From Balneolaceae bacterium (lineage in GTDB: Bacteria > Bacteroidota > Rhodothermia > Balneolales > Balneolaceae), in assembly GCA_003561515.1 (NCBI GenBank), contig PWWL01000353.1:1-64000 (forward strand): a stretch of 64,000 nt of DNA. Direction: 5' to 3'. A model generated the notes under the pieces. The model was not told the origin of the DNA, did not search any database, and saw only the letters and a list, made by a program, of their open reading frames with translations. This document shows, piece after piece, positions 7,898 to 16,655 of this stretch (positions are counted from its first letter, which is position 1; every line of letters begins with the position of its first letter). Both the position numbers and the translations under genes were made by a program.

Positions 7898-8755
7898 TTA
7901 TGTGCTGATCTGATCCATCCCTGGCATGCCGCCTTTTTGGGAGGCGACCGCTGCTGCGTACCGGTTGGCTTTTCTAAGCAGGTTTTCACCTTCTTCACCC
8001 TTTAAAAGCAGGTGAGTGATGCATGCCAGGAATGCATCTCCGACGCCTACAAAATCACCCTCACCGGAGATCGGGTATGCCTGATGTTCGAAATATCCTT
8101 TTTTGGTAAAAAGGGCACTGCCATCCCCGCCCAGGGTAAGCAGGATTTTCTTGGCGGGATCGTGCCTGAGCAGGTATGCAGGCAGGTTTTCAACATCCAG
8201 CCAATCCGACACCATATCGAGTTCGTCTTTGTTGAATTTGACCACATTGGCTTTTTCGATGGTAGTGAGTATGATATCCTGGTTGGTAAACGGAGGCCTC
8301 AGGTTCAGGTCGAATACTTTCAGACAGTTTTCAGGAATCGTATCAAGAATGTTCTGAAGCGTATTTGCCGACTTCTCTTCCCGCTGTGAAAGCGATGCAA
8401 AGCAGATTGCGTCCGCATCAGTCATAGCGGATTTCAGCTCATCGGACATCTCAATGTAATCCCAGGCAGCAGGTTTGTGGATAGTGTAGGAGGGTTCGTC
8501 TCCGGAGAAATGAACCGTAACCGTTCCGGTAGGCTGACGTGCATCTTTTTGAACATACTGCGTGGAAAGACCCTTTTCGGATATGAATTTCAGCAGCTCT
8601 TCTCCATGTTTGTCTTCTCCAATCCGGCTTACCAGGTATGATTTGTTTCCCAGAACGTGCAGATGATAAGCGAGGTTTGCCGGGGAACCTCCCGGCTTTT
8701 TGTAGTCCGGAAAGATATCCCACAAAATTTCACCGAAACTGAAAATGACTGACAT
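7898..8755 (-). CDS. PfkB-family sugar kinase, probable fructokinase
   Basis: 285 aa ribokinase-fold kinase. The N-terminal GGSPANLAYHLHVLG (22-36) is the sugar-binding signature. The C-terminal GEGDFVGVGDAFLA (231-244) holds the catalytic base D240; the usual T-G-A of DTxGAGD is V-G-V here. The gene is 87 nt upstream of amylosucrase and 104 nt downstream of the symporter on the same strand. Phosphorylating the fructose released by amylosucrase is therefore the most economical role. Specificity for another ketose or for adenosine-type substrates is possible, but the context argues for fructose. Confidence 0.87.
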   Translation of the reverse strand: MSVIFSFGEILWDIFPDYKKPGGSPANLAYHLHVLGNKSYLVSRIGEDKHGEELLKFISEKGLSTQYVQKDARQPTGTVTVHFSGDEPSYTIHKPAAWDYIEMSDELKSAMTDADAICFASLSQREEKSANTLQNILDTIPENCLKVFDLNLRPPFTNQDIILTTIEKANVVKFNKDELDMVSDWLDVENLPAYLLRHDPAKKILLTLGGDGSALFTKKGYFEHQAYPISGEGDFVGVGDAFLACITHLLLKGEEGENLLRKANRYAAAVASQKGGMPGMDQIST

Positions 8756-8798
8756 GAAGGTATCTGATAATGTCTATATGATTAAGAAACAGGTCGAA

Positions 8799-8841
8799 CT
8801 GCTGCGATAACCCGAAAATGCACTCGTAACCATCGCAGCAG
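8799..8841. other. Intercistronic hairpin in the sucrose cassette
   Basis: A perfect 10-bp inverted repeat, CTGCTGCGAT (8799-8808) and ATCGCAGCAG (8832-8841), with a 23-nt loop, lies between the symporter stop and the kinase start. No U tract follows on the minus strand. Likely uses are RNA processing or differential stability within the operon; an operator is also possible. Confidence 0.5.
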
Positions 8842-8859
8842 GGATCAACATTCATTTGT

Positions 8860-10461
8860 TTACCAGAACCAGATCACGAGAGCTGCTGTAATAATCAGAA
8901 TGATAACAGATTGTACGCGATAGTTCTTGTACCAGGGTTTTTCGGCCAGTTCTTTGGTTTCCTCATCATATGAATCTTTCGTCCAGAGAAAACCTTCAAT
9001 ATCCTCGCGCGATTGTTTGGTTTCTGTGACCAGTGAAATGATGATCATGAGCGAAACACTTACTACAAAGAGAATCGGAGCCACATAGAGAAAATGGATG
9101 TCAATTACTCCAAATACCATATTGGCGACAAAAAGCCCCGCAGAGGCAATGTGCCCGCCTAAAAGCCCCCAAAATGCAGCTTTACGATTGGCTCCGGCCC
9201 AGAAGATTCCCACCAGGAATGCGGCCACAAATGGCGGACTCTGATATGCCAGAATCGATTGCAGGTATTCCCAAAGCGACGGGAAGTTGGTAATCATTGG
9301 CGCCCAGGCAGCGGCGATAATCATGAATACGAACGTGGTAACGCGGCCGGCCATGAGAAGCTGCTTTTCACCCCATTCCGGCTTCAGTGGTTTGGCGAAG
9401 TCCATGGTAACAAGGGTGGATGCGGAGTTCAGCGTGGAGTCGATCGACGACATGATTGCCGCAATGAGGGCCACCAATATGAGTCCGCGCAGGCCAATTG
9501 GGAGCAGATCAAAAAGAAGTACCGGGAAAATGAGATCGGGTGTAAAGCCTTCCATTGTTGGCAGGTCAGGGTAGATCAGCAATGCAAAAATACCCGGAAG
9601 AACCATGATGAAAAGGATGGGGAGTTTCAGGAATCCGGCAAAAAGTGCGCCCCATCGTCCGTGATCGAGACTTTTTGCTCCCAGCACCCGCTGCACCATA
9701 AACTGATTGGTACACCAGAAATAAAAGCCAAGCAGCGGAACACCAAAGAGAAGACCCGGCCAGGGCAGGAAGGGGTCATCAGCTGGTTTCATAAGGTTCA
9801 GCATGCCATCATCCACTCCTGTGGTTACGGCTTCCCATGAACCAATTTGATTGAAGGCAAGGGCTGAAATAAGAAACGCTCCAAAGAGAAGTAGTACAGC
9901 CTGAATCGTATCGGTGTAAACAACGGCTTTGAGTCCGCCAAGAATGGTATAAGCGCCTGCAAGTATTGCTAAAATGATTACTGACAGCGCAAAGGGTACT
10001 TCCGGATAGAGAAGGAAAATCACAAGTGCACCGGCATACAGAGCTCCTGCAGTATCAATGAAGATATTTCCCATGATGGTGAATCCGGAGAAATAATACC
10101 GGGATCGGCGGTCGAAACGCCGCTCAAGAAATTCAGGCATTGTAAATACACCACTCTTCAGAAGCAGAGGCAGCAGGAAAATGGTAAAGAAGACAAGAAT
10201 AATGGCGGCCATCCATTCATAATTGAAAACGGATATACCCGTGCCATAGGCGCTGCCCGCCATCCCGATCAGGCTGGTGGATGACATATTGGAGGCAAGC
10301 AGGGAAAAACCGATCAGGTACCAGGTGAGGGAACGGCCGGCGAGAAAGTAATCTTCGGTGTCGTCGGTGTTTTTTGATACCCAGAAACCGATCCAGAGAA
10401 TCACCACGATGTAAACTGCAATCACGATGATGTCGATCAGGTGAAGCGAAAAATCAGGCAT
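8860..10461 (-). CDS. Sodium:solute symporter (SSS family), probable sucrose or hexose importer
   Basis: 533 aa with about 13-14 hydrophobic segments. The start FSLHLIDIIVIAVYIVVIL, then FWVSKNTDDTEDYFLAGRSLTWYLIGFSLLASNMSS-type residues, is the SSS signature. GGLKAVVYTDTIQ follows (about residue 175-187), and SSIDSTLNSASTL (about 345-357) is the classic SGLT-like motif. The family couples inward sodium flow to uptake of sugars, amino acids or other solutes. It is the first gene of a minus-strand run with PfkB kinase and amylosucrase, so sucrose is the likely substrate. The upstream 265 bp probably carry the operon promoter, and no regulator gene adjoins it. Confidence 0.88.
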   Translation of the reverse strand: MPDFSLHLIDIIVIAVYIVVILWIGFWVSKNTDDTEDYFLAGRSLTWYLIGFSLLASNMSSTSLIGMAGSAYGTGISVFNYEWMAAIILVFFTIFLLPLLLKSGVFTMPEFLERRFDRRSRYYFSGFTIMGNIFIDTAGALYAGALVIFLLYPEVPFALSVIILAILAGAYTILGGLKAVVYTDTIQAVLLLFGAFLISALAFNQIGSWEAVTTGVDDGMLNLMKPADDPFLPWPGLLFGVPLLGFYFWCTNQFMVQRVLGAKSLDHGRWGALFAGFLKLPILFIMVLPGIFALLIYPDLPTMEGFTPDLIFPVLLFDLLPIGLRGLILVALIAAIMSSIDSTLNSASTLVTMDFAKPLKPEWGEKQLLMAGRVTTFVFMIIAAAWAPMITNFPSLWEYLQSILAYQSPPFVAAFLVGIFWAGANRKAAFWGLLGGHIASAGLFVANMVFGVIDIHFLYVAPILFVVSVSLMIIISLVTETKQSREDIEGFLWTKDSYDEETKELAEKPWYKNYRVQSVIILIITAALVIWFW

Positions 10462-10726
10462 GGTGAATGATATTAAGATTTGTCGGCTGTGTTGCCTTGC
10501 ACATATTAACCTGCCTAATTAAAGGAAAAAAAAGTATTGCTGAAAATAGAATATGGACACCCTGGAAAATGTGATAAGCCACTGTCAGGTTAATGATTGA
10601 CGGGAGTTTACGAAACAGCAGAGCATTTCACCCAAAAAGGCTTTCAGCTCAAAGAGTGAATAAAAATTGGAAATACGCTTTCAATTGCCGGTAGAAGAAG
10701 GAGTGAAATCTTAGATAGATCTGATG

Positions 10727-11437
10727 TTAGAGTGCATGGATCAGAAATAGAGCAGGGATTTTCTGCAGATCGGGTGCCTCTGCATGCTTCCATTTTTGGA
10801 CCTCTTGATTTTTTAGATATTCATCAGGCTGAGTCAGGTTTGCTGCGATACAGAGCCGTGTTCCGGGCCTCAATGTTTCAAGCAGCTGTTTGAAGAGCAC
10901 TCCATTTCGATGAGGCGTTTCCATAAAGATCTGGGTCTGGTTGTTTCGCGATGACTCTTGTTCAAGCTCAGAGATTTGTTTAACCCTTTTATTATCATCG
11001 AGCGAGAGATACCCGTGGAAAGCAAATTTTTGTCCGTTCATACCAGATCCCATCAGAGCAAGTAAAATCGACGAAGGGCCAACCAGTGGCACTACGGAGA
11101 TACCATTTTCGTGTGCCAGTTTCACCAGCTTGGCTCCAGGATCCGCAACTGCAGGAGCCCCGGCTTCCGACATAAGGCCAACGTCCTGCTCATTCAAAAG
11201 CCGAAGAAAGCTGAATATCTCCTGGTCTGGTGTCTTTTTGTTGAGCACACGCATGGTTAATTGGTAAGCGGGCTCAGGGTGATCAATCCACTGCAAAAAA
11301 CCTTGAGCAGTTTGAGGCTTTTCTACAATGAAGCACTTCAGTGTATGAATTACATCGATGGTGTATTGGGGCAGAACCAAGTTCTCTTTACGTTTACCGA
11401 TGGGTGTCGGGATCAGAAATAATTTCCTGGTATTCAT
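10727..11437 (-). CDS. RsmI-like SAM-dependent rRNA methyltransferase family protein
   Basis: 236 aa, the short form of the tetrapyrrole-methylase fold found in Bacteroidota. The N terminus reads KLFLIPTPIGKR in place of the LYLVATPIGN of canonical RsmI. The SAM-binding GLMSEAGAPAVADPG (about 127-141) and VPLVGPSSILLALMGSG (about 155-171) are conserved. RsmI 2'-O-methylates C1402 of 16S rRNA. This shorter subfamily is less well characterised, so the exact target is inferred. Its ATG overlaps by one base the TAA stop of the preceding membrane-protein gene, implying translational coupling. Confidence 0.8.
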   Translation of the reverse strand: MNTRKLFLIPTPIGKRKENLVLPQYTIDVIHTLKCFIVEKPQTAQGFLQWIDHPEPAYQLTMRVLNKKTPDQEIFSFLRLLNEQDVGLMSEAGAPAVADPGAKLVKLAHENGISVVPLVGPSSILLALMGSGMNGQKFAFHGYLSLDDNKRVKQISELEQESSRNNQTQIFMETPHRNGVLFKQLLETLRPGTRLCIAANLTQPDEYLKNQEVQKWKHAEAPDLQKIPALFLIHAL

Positions 11438-11943
11438 TATGCGGGTTCCTTCACATCCTCCAAATCGACTCGTTCAAAAATCAGCGTTTCGTCCCCGTGT
11501 TTTATACGCCTCCGCGCATATCTTGAAGCGAACAAGGCAATTATTACAGTTACAACCAAACCGAAACCCGTAACACCTAGATTTACCCGCACCACCTTTT
11601 TTTGAAGTTCATAGGTTGGCATCATAACAATTGGATTGAATGAACTTTCCAGATAGCGGACGGGTATGAGTTCCGACTCCATGATTACCTGTGCCATTTG
11701 AACAGGAAGAGTTAACTTTCTTTCAACCACCTCTTCATCGATGGTAGAAAACTTCAAGACTACGTAGCCATTTGTCTGAGCAGCAATCTGTTTTACATCA
11801 AAGTCAACCACTTCTGCCATGTAGCTGCTTCCATTATCGTAGGTATTGCTGACGCCCTGAAGTGTAGCAAGCTGGTAGAATGCCTGAAAGAGAAAGTAGA
11901 GAGGAAGCAGCCAGATCAGATAGACAAAATAGTACTTATTCAT
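11437..11943 (-). CDS. Two-TM membrane protein, DUF3592-like layout
   Basis: 168 aa. A first membrane span (about 4-26) is followed by a soluble stretch of about 90 residues predicted to be beta-rich. A short VRYLESSFNPIVM segment, recalling the V.Y.P.NP element of DUF3592 proteins, precedes a second span (about 122-141) and a basic RYARRRIKHG tail. The function is unknown. Its stop overlaps the start of the RsmI-like gene by one base, and a serine-hydrolase-like gene ends 31 nt upstream on the same strand, so the three are probably cotranscribed. Confidence 0.7.
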   Translation of the reverse strand: MNKYYFVYLIWLLPLYFLFQAFYQLATLQGVSNTYDNGSSYMAEVVDFDVKQIAAQTNGYVVLKFSTIDEEVVERKLTLPVQMAQVIMESELIPVRYLESSFNPIVMMPTYELQKKVVRVNLGVTGFGLVVTVIIALFASRYARRRIKHGDETLIFERVDLEDVKEPA

Positions 11944-11974
11944 GATTCAATTGCAGGATAGGTTTAAATGTATT

Positions 11975-13201
11975 TTACCGGTACTCAGAAACAACATTCT
12001 GTTCAAGGCTATGAACAATTTCTCTCAGCCGGTCGATCATTGCTGGATCAAAAATTAATCGCTGTTGAAAATCCTGATGCATGTGATTGCTCGACATGTG
12101 AAACCAGAAAGCGATGGGGAGACGATCAAAAAACACTGCCTGAACAGTTGTTTCACCGGTATATGCAGACGTTCCAAAATCGATTCCATTGAGCAATCCG
12201 AGGCGGTTATCGAACATAGCTCCGTAATCGCTGAAATCGCGTCGTACTTCGCGCTGCTGCTCAAGCGGCCAGCGCATCCAGTCTTTCATGAGACGTGAAG
12301 CTTCCTGGCTTACTGTTTCAGCCAGCCAAATGTTCTTCATGAGGCCGGCCATTTCACGTGCAGTTGTTTTGGGAAACAAGATCATTGCATTTCGTTCTTC
12401 AATAAAAGTGCCACCCAGCCGGTTTCGTTTCAGATATGTTGAAAACTGCTCACGTTTATCTGGTTTTTCTGCAAAGCTTCTTGAAAGTTCTATGACGTGA
12501 TCGCGCCATTGCTCACCACTTTCAGACTGCCAGCGCTGCACAATCTCATCGCCGCTCATTTCAGCTATGCCCGGAGCGATGGCGAGATACAGGCCTGAAA
12601 AAGGTAGAGGCGCGTCAGTTTGATTCAGATTTAGCTGTTCCAGTAATTTAGGCCAGTGATCCGGGCCAAGATGCCACCATAAGTAGTCGGAAATTGCCAG
12701 GTTATTGTACTGTGCAAGAAGCTTCAATGCGTGTGCAACAGAAATAGACTCTTCGACCATCCACCCGCGATTTTTCGCTGTTCTGTATGAGTTTTGGTGA
12801 ATAGAAGCTTCAACATCCGGCAGCTGAAACTGCGAGATGTCGGCCCATGAGAGCATCTTATCAGGTGATTCCTGACCGGATGCAATTTTCTCAGCCCAGG
12901 CCAGCAGCAGCAGATAATTCGTGGTTGTGCCCATTACACGGCGCACGTCGGGCTGGTACAGAATAAGTGAGTCGGGATGTTCCACGACTATGCTCGCAAT
13001 TGAAATGTTTTGAGGATTCTCGGCAATGAATTCACTGAGACCTCTGAGGGAGTAAGTTTTCTCAACCCATTCGCTGCCTTCGGCCATAGCTTCCCGATTT
13101 TCAATAAATGTGCTAAACGACTTCCAGTTTAAACCGAAGACAAATGCAAATATCAGTATCGCAGTGACGAAGAATGCGGCAAAAAACTTCAGAATTCTCA
13201 T
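11975..13201 (-). CDS. Membrane-anchored degenerate serine beta-lactamase-like protein
   Basis: 408 aa with an N-terminal membrane anchor or uncleaved signal (3-23). The order of elements recalls class A beta-lactamase/serine hydrolase folds: VMGTTTNYLLLLAWAEK (90-105) where the S-x-x-K helix belongs, a central helical part with AQYNNLAISDYLW, and a late GTSAYTGETTVQAVFF strand where KTG would be. The catalytic serine and lysine of SxxK are not present and the KTG lysine is replaced, so hydrolase activity is unlikely. A non-catalytic envelope role is possible. The fold assignment is by pattern only; otherwise treat it as a hypothetical periplasmic protein. Confidence 0.5.
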   Translation of the reverse strand: MRILKFFAAFFVTAILIFAFVFGLNWKSFSTFIENREAMAEGSEWVEKTYSLRGLSEFIAENPQNISIASIVVEHPDSLILYQPDVRRVMGTTTNYLLLLAWAEKIASGQESPDKMLSWADISQFQLPDVEASIHQNSYRTAKNRGWMVEESISVAHALKLLAQYNNLAISDYLWWHLGPDHWPKLLEQLNLNQTDAPLPFSGLYLAIAPGIAEMSGDEIVQRWQSESGEQWRDHVIELSRSFAEKPDKREQFSTYLKRNRLGGTFIEERNAMILFPKTTAREMAGLMKNIWLAETVSQEASRLMKDWMRWPLEQQREVRRDFSDYGAMFDNRLGLLNGIDFGTSAYTGETTVQAVFFDRLPIAFWFHMSSNHMHQDFQQRLIFDPAMIDRLREIVHSLEQNVVSEYR

Positions 13202-13302
13202 GTGGAATGTTTATGAATCTGTTTTAGAAAAAAATGCAAAATGCCAATATAGATCGTTTTTGTGTATATGGAGTGAAAACGATTTGCATGGCCTAACAAT
13301 AT

Positions 13303-14637
13303 TTATGACCCGGCGAAAAAGTGATTCATCTGTAACAGCCTGTAAATGTTTCTGGTTGGATCCCGGAAATATACCAATGCATGGTACTCTTGCCGTGTAT
13401 TTCTGAAGAGATCATCGAATGCAAGATCGTTTACCCTGTTATCTTGTAACTTAACAAACTTATAGTGATACTGGCCCTGTTTTATAACTGCCGATCCCTG
13501 CCAGCGCCTGATATCCTCAAGGTATTGCATCCTCATCCCTGGATGGATCGCCCAGTTGTTGAAATCTCCGGTTACGTAGATAGCAGCATCAGTGCCTATC
13601 TCTTCGGCTGGGTCGAATCTAAAGTGTACATTGGCATATTCGGCCGTGAGTGATGTTTCGGGCCTTCCGGTTCGACCTGCGCCAGCAGGTAGCGCGATCA
13701 GTGAAAACCCTTCAGGGTCATCGATAAGTATAACCAAAGGGGGGATCTCAGTCGGGTCATAAGAATAAATCTGTGGATTTGTCTGGGAAAGCACCGATAG
13801 ATCCAGAAATCTGAACTCATAATCTCCAATAAAGCTCCGCCTGCTCCTGGTTTCGAATCCGGCTTCTACAGGTGATGAAAAGTCAAGTTCATCGGCTTCT
13901 AAAGCCCGCCCCCAGAACCTGTTTTGGACATAGTAGAATTTCAGATCAAATCGCGGATACTCAATGAAATCAGGATAAACGTATCTGCTTACGGTACGGT
14001 GGGTAATTCTGAGGTTATGCCTCGGAGCTAAGGTAGTTTCGACGGAAGAGCGGATTGTACCCCGGTTTTCATAAATAAAAAAAGGCATTGTAAACATCAG
14101 ATTTCCTGAATCTGAGTCTTCAACTCTGATCATGTAGTTCCCGCTGAAACGAAAGTCAAAATCGCGGTTGGGTAAATCGAACGTGAACCTTCTGTAGCAC
14201 GGCCTGCAGTTTGTGCTTAAGTCGCCGCCGCTAATGGTCTGTGTTTGAAAGCCAGTTATAAAAGCTTCAGGTGGAAGGGGCGACCTGCTCCAGTCGGGAT
14301 TGTGATGGGTAAACGAGACCCTGAACTGACGCGAATCCGATCCAAGCATTTCAAAGGCCAGGCGAAGTTTGTCATCTGATCCAAGTTCAAGAAAAGGAGA
14401 CGATAAAGGGTTCTCTATAGGGTGAAGGTGAATTGAATGGACATCTTCTCCTGCAATGAGTTGTGAGGGAGGGTTAAAAAGATTTTGAATCCCGGAAGGT
14501 GAGGTATAGGTGTCGCGGTGAGGCACGGATCCGGTGTCGAACAGGCCACATCCTGAAATGGTAAACAGTGCAAGCACCGAATACAAGAAAAAAGATAAAG
14601 AGCTTTTATCAAAAATGATATTGACCTTCAAAAACAA
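13303..14637 (-). CDS. Type IX secretion system plug-domain (DUF5103) lipoprotein
   Basis: About 444 aa. A hydrophobic leader ends in the lipobox FTISGC, so it is probably an outer-membrane lipoprotein. The body matches DUF5103: an early IHLHPIENPLSSPFLELG segment, the SFTHHNPDW block, and the GNYMIRVEDSDSGNLMF strand pair. The C-terminal part is a CBM48-like sandwich (GDFNNW, then YHYKFVKL). In Flavobacterium the plug protein closes the SprA translocon pore. The start is uncertain: the frame opens at TTG codons (14637 or 14631) inside the 3' end of dapF, and no ATG precedes the lipobox. Two T9SS-type cargo proteins in this window (41789-44266 and 53648-55558) fit its role. Confidence 0.82.
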   Translation of the reverse strand: MFLKVNIIFDKSSLSFFLYSVLALFTISGCGLFDTGSVPHRDTYTSPSGIQNLFNPPSQLIAGEDVHSIHLHPIENPLSSPFLELGSDDKLRLAFEMLGSDSRQFRVSFTHHNPDWSRSPLPPEAFITGFQTQTISGGDLSTNCRPCYRRFTFDLPNRDFDFRFSGNYMIRVEDSDSGNLMFTMPFFIYENRGTIRSSVETTLAPRHNLRITHRTVSRYVYPDFIEYPRFDLKFYYVQNRFWGRALEADELDFSSPVEAGFETRSRRSFIGDYEFRFLDLSVLSQTNPQIYSYDPTEIPPLVILIDDPEGFSLIALPAGAGRTGRPETSLTAEYANVHFRFDPAEEIGTDAAIYVTGDFNNWAIHPGMRMQYLEDIRRWQGSAVIKQGQYHYKFVKLQDNRVNDLAFDDLFRNTRQEYHALVYFRDPTRNIYRLLQMNHFFAGS

Positions 14638-15436
14638 ACGTTGCAGGGCCCTCGAGTTTAATGTTGGAATAGGTTTTCGTCTTCTTAAAAAACGAAAAAT
14701 AGGTCAAGAGATTTCCCCCTCTCACTTTAACATTATACTTGAAATCTCCATCACCTTTTTGCTGCAAATAGTGCCATGCAAGCGCTGAGGCTATTGCGCC
14801 TGTGCCGCAGGCGAGAGTTAAATTTTCAACTCCGCGCTCGTATGTTTGCAGGCAGAGATTGGTCGCATTTATACCCGCAATAAAGTTCACGTTGGTTCCT
14901 GCCGGCTTAAATTTCTCATGATAACGCAGGTAGCGCCCTTCCGACACGAGATTTGTTTCATCCTCAAGTTTATCAGTTGTACCTGGCCATACAATGTGCT
15001 CCGTATTTGTATAGACACTCATTACATGCTCGCCGCCTACCTGAATTTCTTTTACTTTTGTTTCGAGAGGAAAATGGATTACAACACTTTTTTTCTTCAC
15101 TTTGGCCCTGTAGATATTATCATGAACCCTGAACGTAAAGTTTTTTGGCGAACCAAGCGTAACTGCAAATGCTGCGAAACAACGGGCACCGTTACCGCAC
15201 ATTCCCGCATCACTTCCATCTGGGTTTTTATAATTCATGACTAAATCCGCCTCTTTTGTATCATCAAAGTTAAGGGCAATAATTCCGTCTCCGCCAATGC
15301 CGAACTTGCGATTACAAAGCATGGGCGCCAATTCCGTCAATCGCTCATTGCTCATTTTAAGGGTGCGATTGTCAAACAAGATGAAGTCGTTACCTGCACC
15401 CTGCATCTTAATAAATGAAAGCGTGTTTTCTGCCAT
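14609..15436 (-). CDS. dapF: Diaminopimelate epimerase
   Basis: 275 aa, normal length. Both catalytic cysteines are present: C80 in DAGMCGNGARC and C210 in TLACGTGA. The N terminus FIKMQGAGNDFILFD is diagnostic. The enzyme converts LL-DAP to meso-DAP for lysine and peptidoglycan synthesis in the cytoplasm. It lies 12 nt downstream of holB, and its end overlaps the start of the T9SS plug gene by up to 29 nt, so ccmB-holB-dapF-plug probably form one transcript. Confidence 0.97.
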   Translation of the reverse strand: MAENTLSFIKMQGAGNDFILFDNRTLKMSNERLTELAPMLCNRKFGIGGDGIIALNFDDTKEADLVMNYKNPDGSDAGMCGNGARCFAAFAVTLGSPKNFTFRVHDNIYRAKVKKKSVVIHFPLETKVKEIQVGGEHVMSVYTNTEHIVWPGTTDKLEDETNLVSEGRYLRYHEKFKPAGTNVNFIAGINATNLCLQTYERGVENLTLACGTGAIASALAWHYLQQKGDGDFKYNVKVRGGNLLTYFSFFKKTKTYSNIKLEGPATFVFEGQYHF

Positions 15437-15448
15437 AAGCGTATTCCT

Positions 15449-16648
15449 CTAGGATGTTATAGCAGGCATATGGCGCCATGTTTCATCGTTTTTAATAACT
15501 GGATCTGCGCCACGCATCAAGTGAGCATATCGCAGAGAAAGAGCGGTAAAAATGTATTTAAACTGTACGTTTTGATAAAGAAGCTTTTTTAGCTCATTTA
15601 AATGCTCAATCATTTCTTCAATCCGCGCGTCCCGCATGGTATCGCAAAATTTTCGTATTACTTCGATCTGGTCAATATTATTTACCAGATGTTCATTTCC
15701 CGATTCCCTGAAAATCAGGATATCCCGGAGAATCTGTTCGAGTGTATTGCAAAGTGCAATCTGATTCTCTGTGTTTAGGCTGCTATTCCAGTCTTTAATC
15801 ATTTTCAGCAGAACCGCTACATCCTGTGTGTAAGAATAGCGTAAAAAATCTATCACTTCGCTTCGTGTTTGCTGCATTGTGGGTACGTCATAAAAACGGG
15901 TTATGGCGTAGTTACCGTCCGATAAGCGTGCAAGATATGAGGCGTTTTCTTCAGATAAGCCATCATACTCCATGAGCCCCGACTTGATATCTTCCTCACC
16001 AAGCGGGCTCAATCGGATATGCTGGCAGCGCGAAATAATCGTAGGCAGCAGCTGATCAGTTTTGGAGGCGGTTAGTATGAATAAAACACTATCTGACGGC
16101 TCTTCAAGCAGTTTCAAAAAGGCGTTGGCTGATTCTTTTCGCATGGTGTCGATCCCTGTAATGATGATCACCGTTTTCCGGCCCTCATTGGGTTTGTACA
16201 CCGATTTCGGCCTTATTTCTCCGTGATAATATTCAATGGAGTAGAACGCGCGTCGATTTTTCGATGACTCCGTATCGGTGAGTGCCGGCCTGAGCGTGAA
16301 ATCAACTATTTCGTAAGGATCTTTTGACAGCAGTTCCAGCCTGGCCTGAAGTTCCGAAGCTCCAACCGTTGACGGCATTGGCAGAAAGAGATGAATATCC
16401 GGATGAGTGTACCAGCTAGATTTTTTTGATATCGCTGTGCCCTTTAAATCGGTTAAATGATCAACGCCGTTCACGATTTCGGCCAATGTTAGTGCAAATG
16501 CAGTTTTGCCGCTGCCGTCAGGTCCTGTAATCAAATAAGCATGACTCAGGCGCTCATTTAAAAGCATTTGTTGAGCTTGAGCACGGGCGTTTTTCTGTCC
16601 CACCAAGCGCCGGTCGCCAAAACGGATATGTTCGTTGATAAATTTCAT
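15449..16648 (-). CDS. holB: DNA polymerase III delta prime subunit
   Basis: 399 aa from the preferred ATG at 16648. That start is 7 nt after the ccmB stop and has a GGGAGGA ribosome site about 10 nt upstream; a longer frame opening at 16678 would overlap ccmB. The Walker A loop GPDGSGKT is at 42-49. TVIIITGIDTMRKESANAFLKLLEEP and the SRCQHIRL motif are typical of clamp-loader subunits. The cysteine zinc module of E. coli delta prime is missing. The role is assembly of the sliding-clamp loader. Confidence 0.9.
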   Translation of the reverse strand: MKFINEHIRFGDRRLVGQKNARAQAQQMLLNERLSHAYLITGPDGSGKTAFALTLAEIVNGVDHLTDLKGTAISKKSSWYTHPDIHLFLPMPSTVGASELQARLELLSKDPYEIVDFTLRPALTDTESSKNRRAFYSIEYYHGEIRPKSVYKPNEGRKTVIIITGIDTMRKESANAFLKLLEEPSDSVLFILTASKTDQLLPTIISRCQHIRLSPLGEEDIKSGLMEYDGLSEENASYLARLSDGNYAITRFYDVPTMQQTRSEVIDFLRYSYTQDVAVLLKMIKDWNSSLNTENQIALCNTLEQILRDILIFRESGNEHLVNNIDQIEVIRKFCDTMRDARIEEMIEHLNELKKLLYQNVQFKYIFTALSLRYAHLMRGADPVIKNDETWRHMPAITS

Positions 16649-16655
16649 GTTAGTG

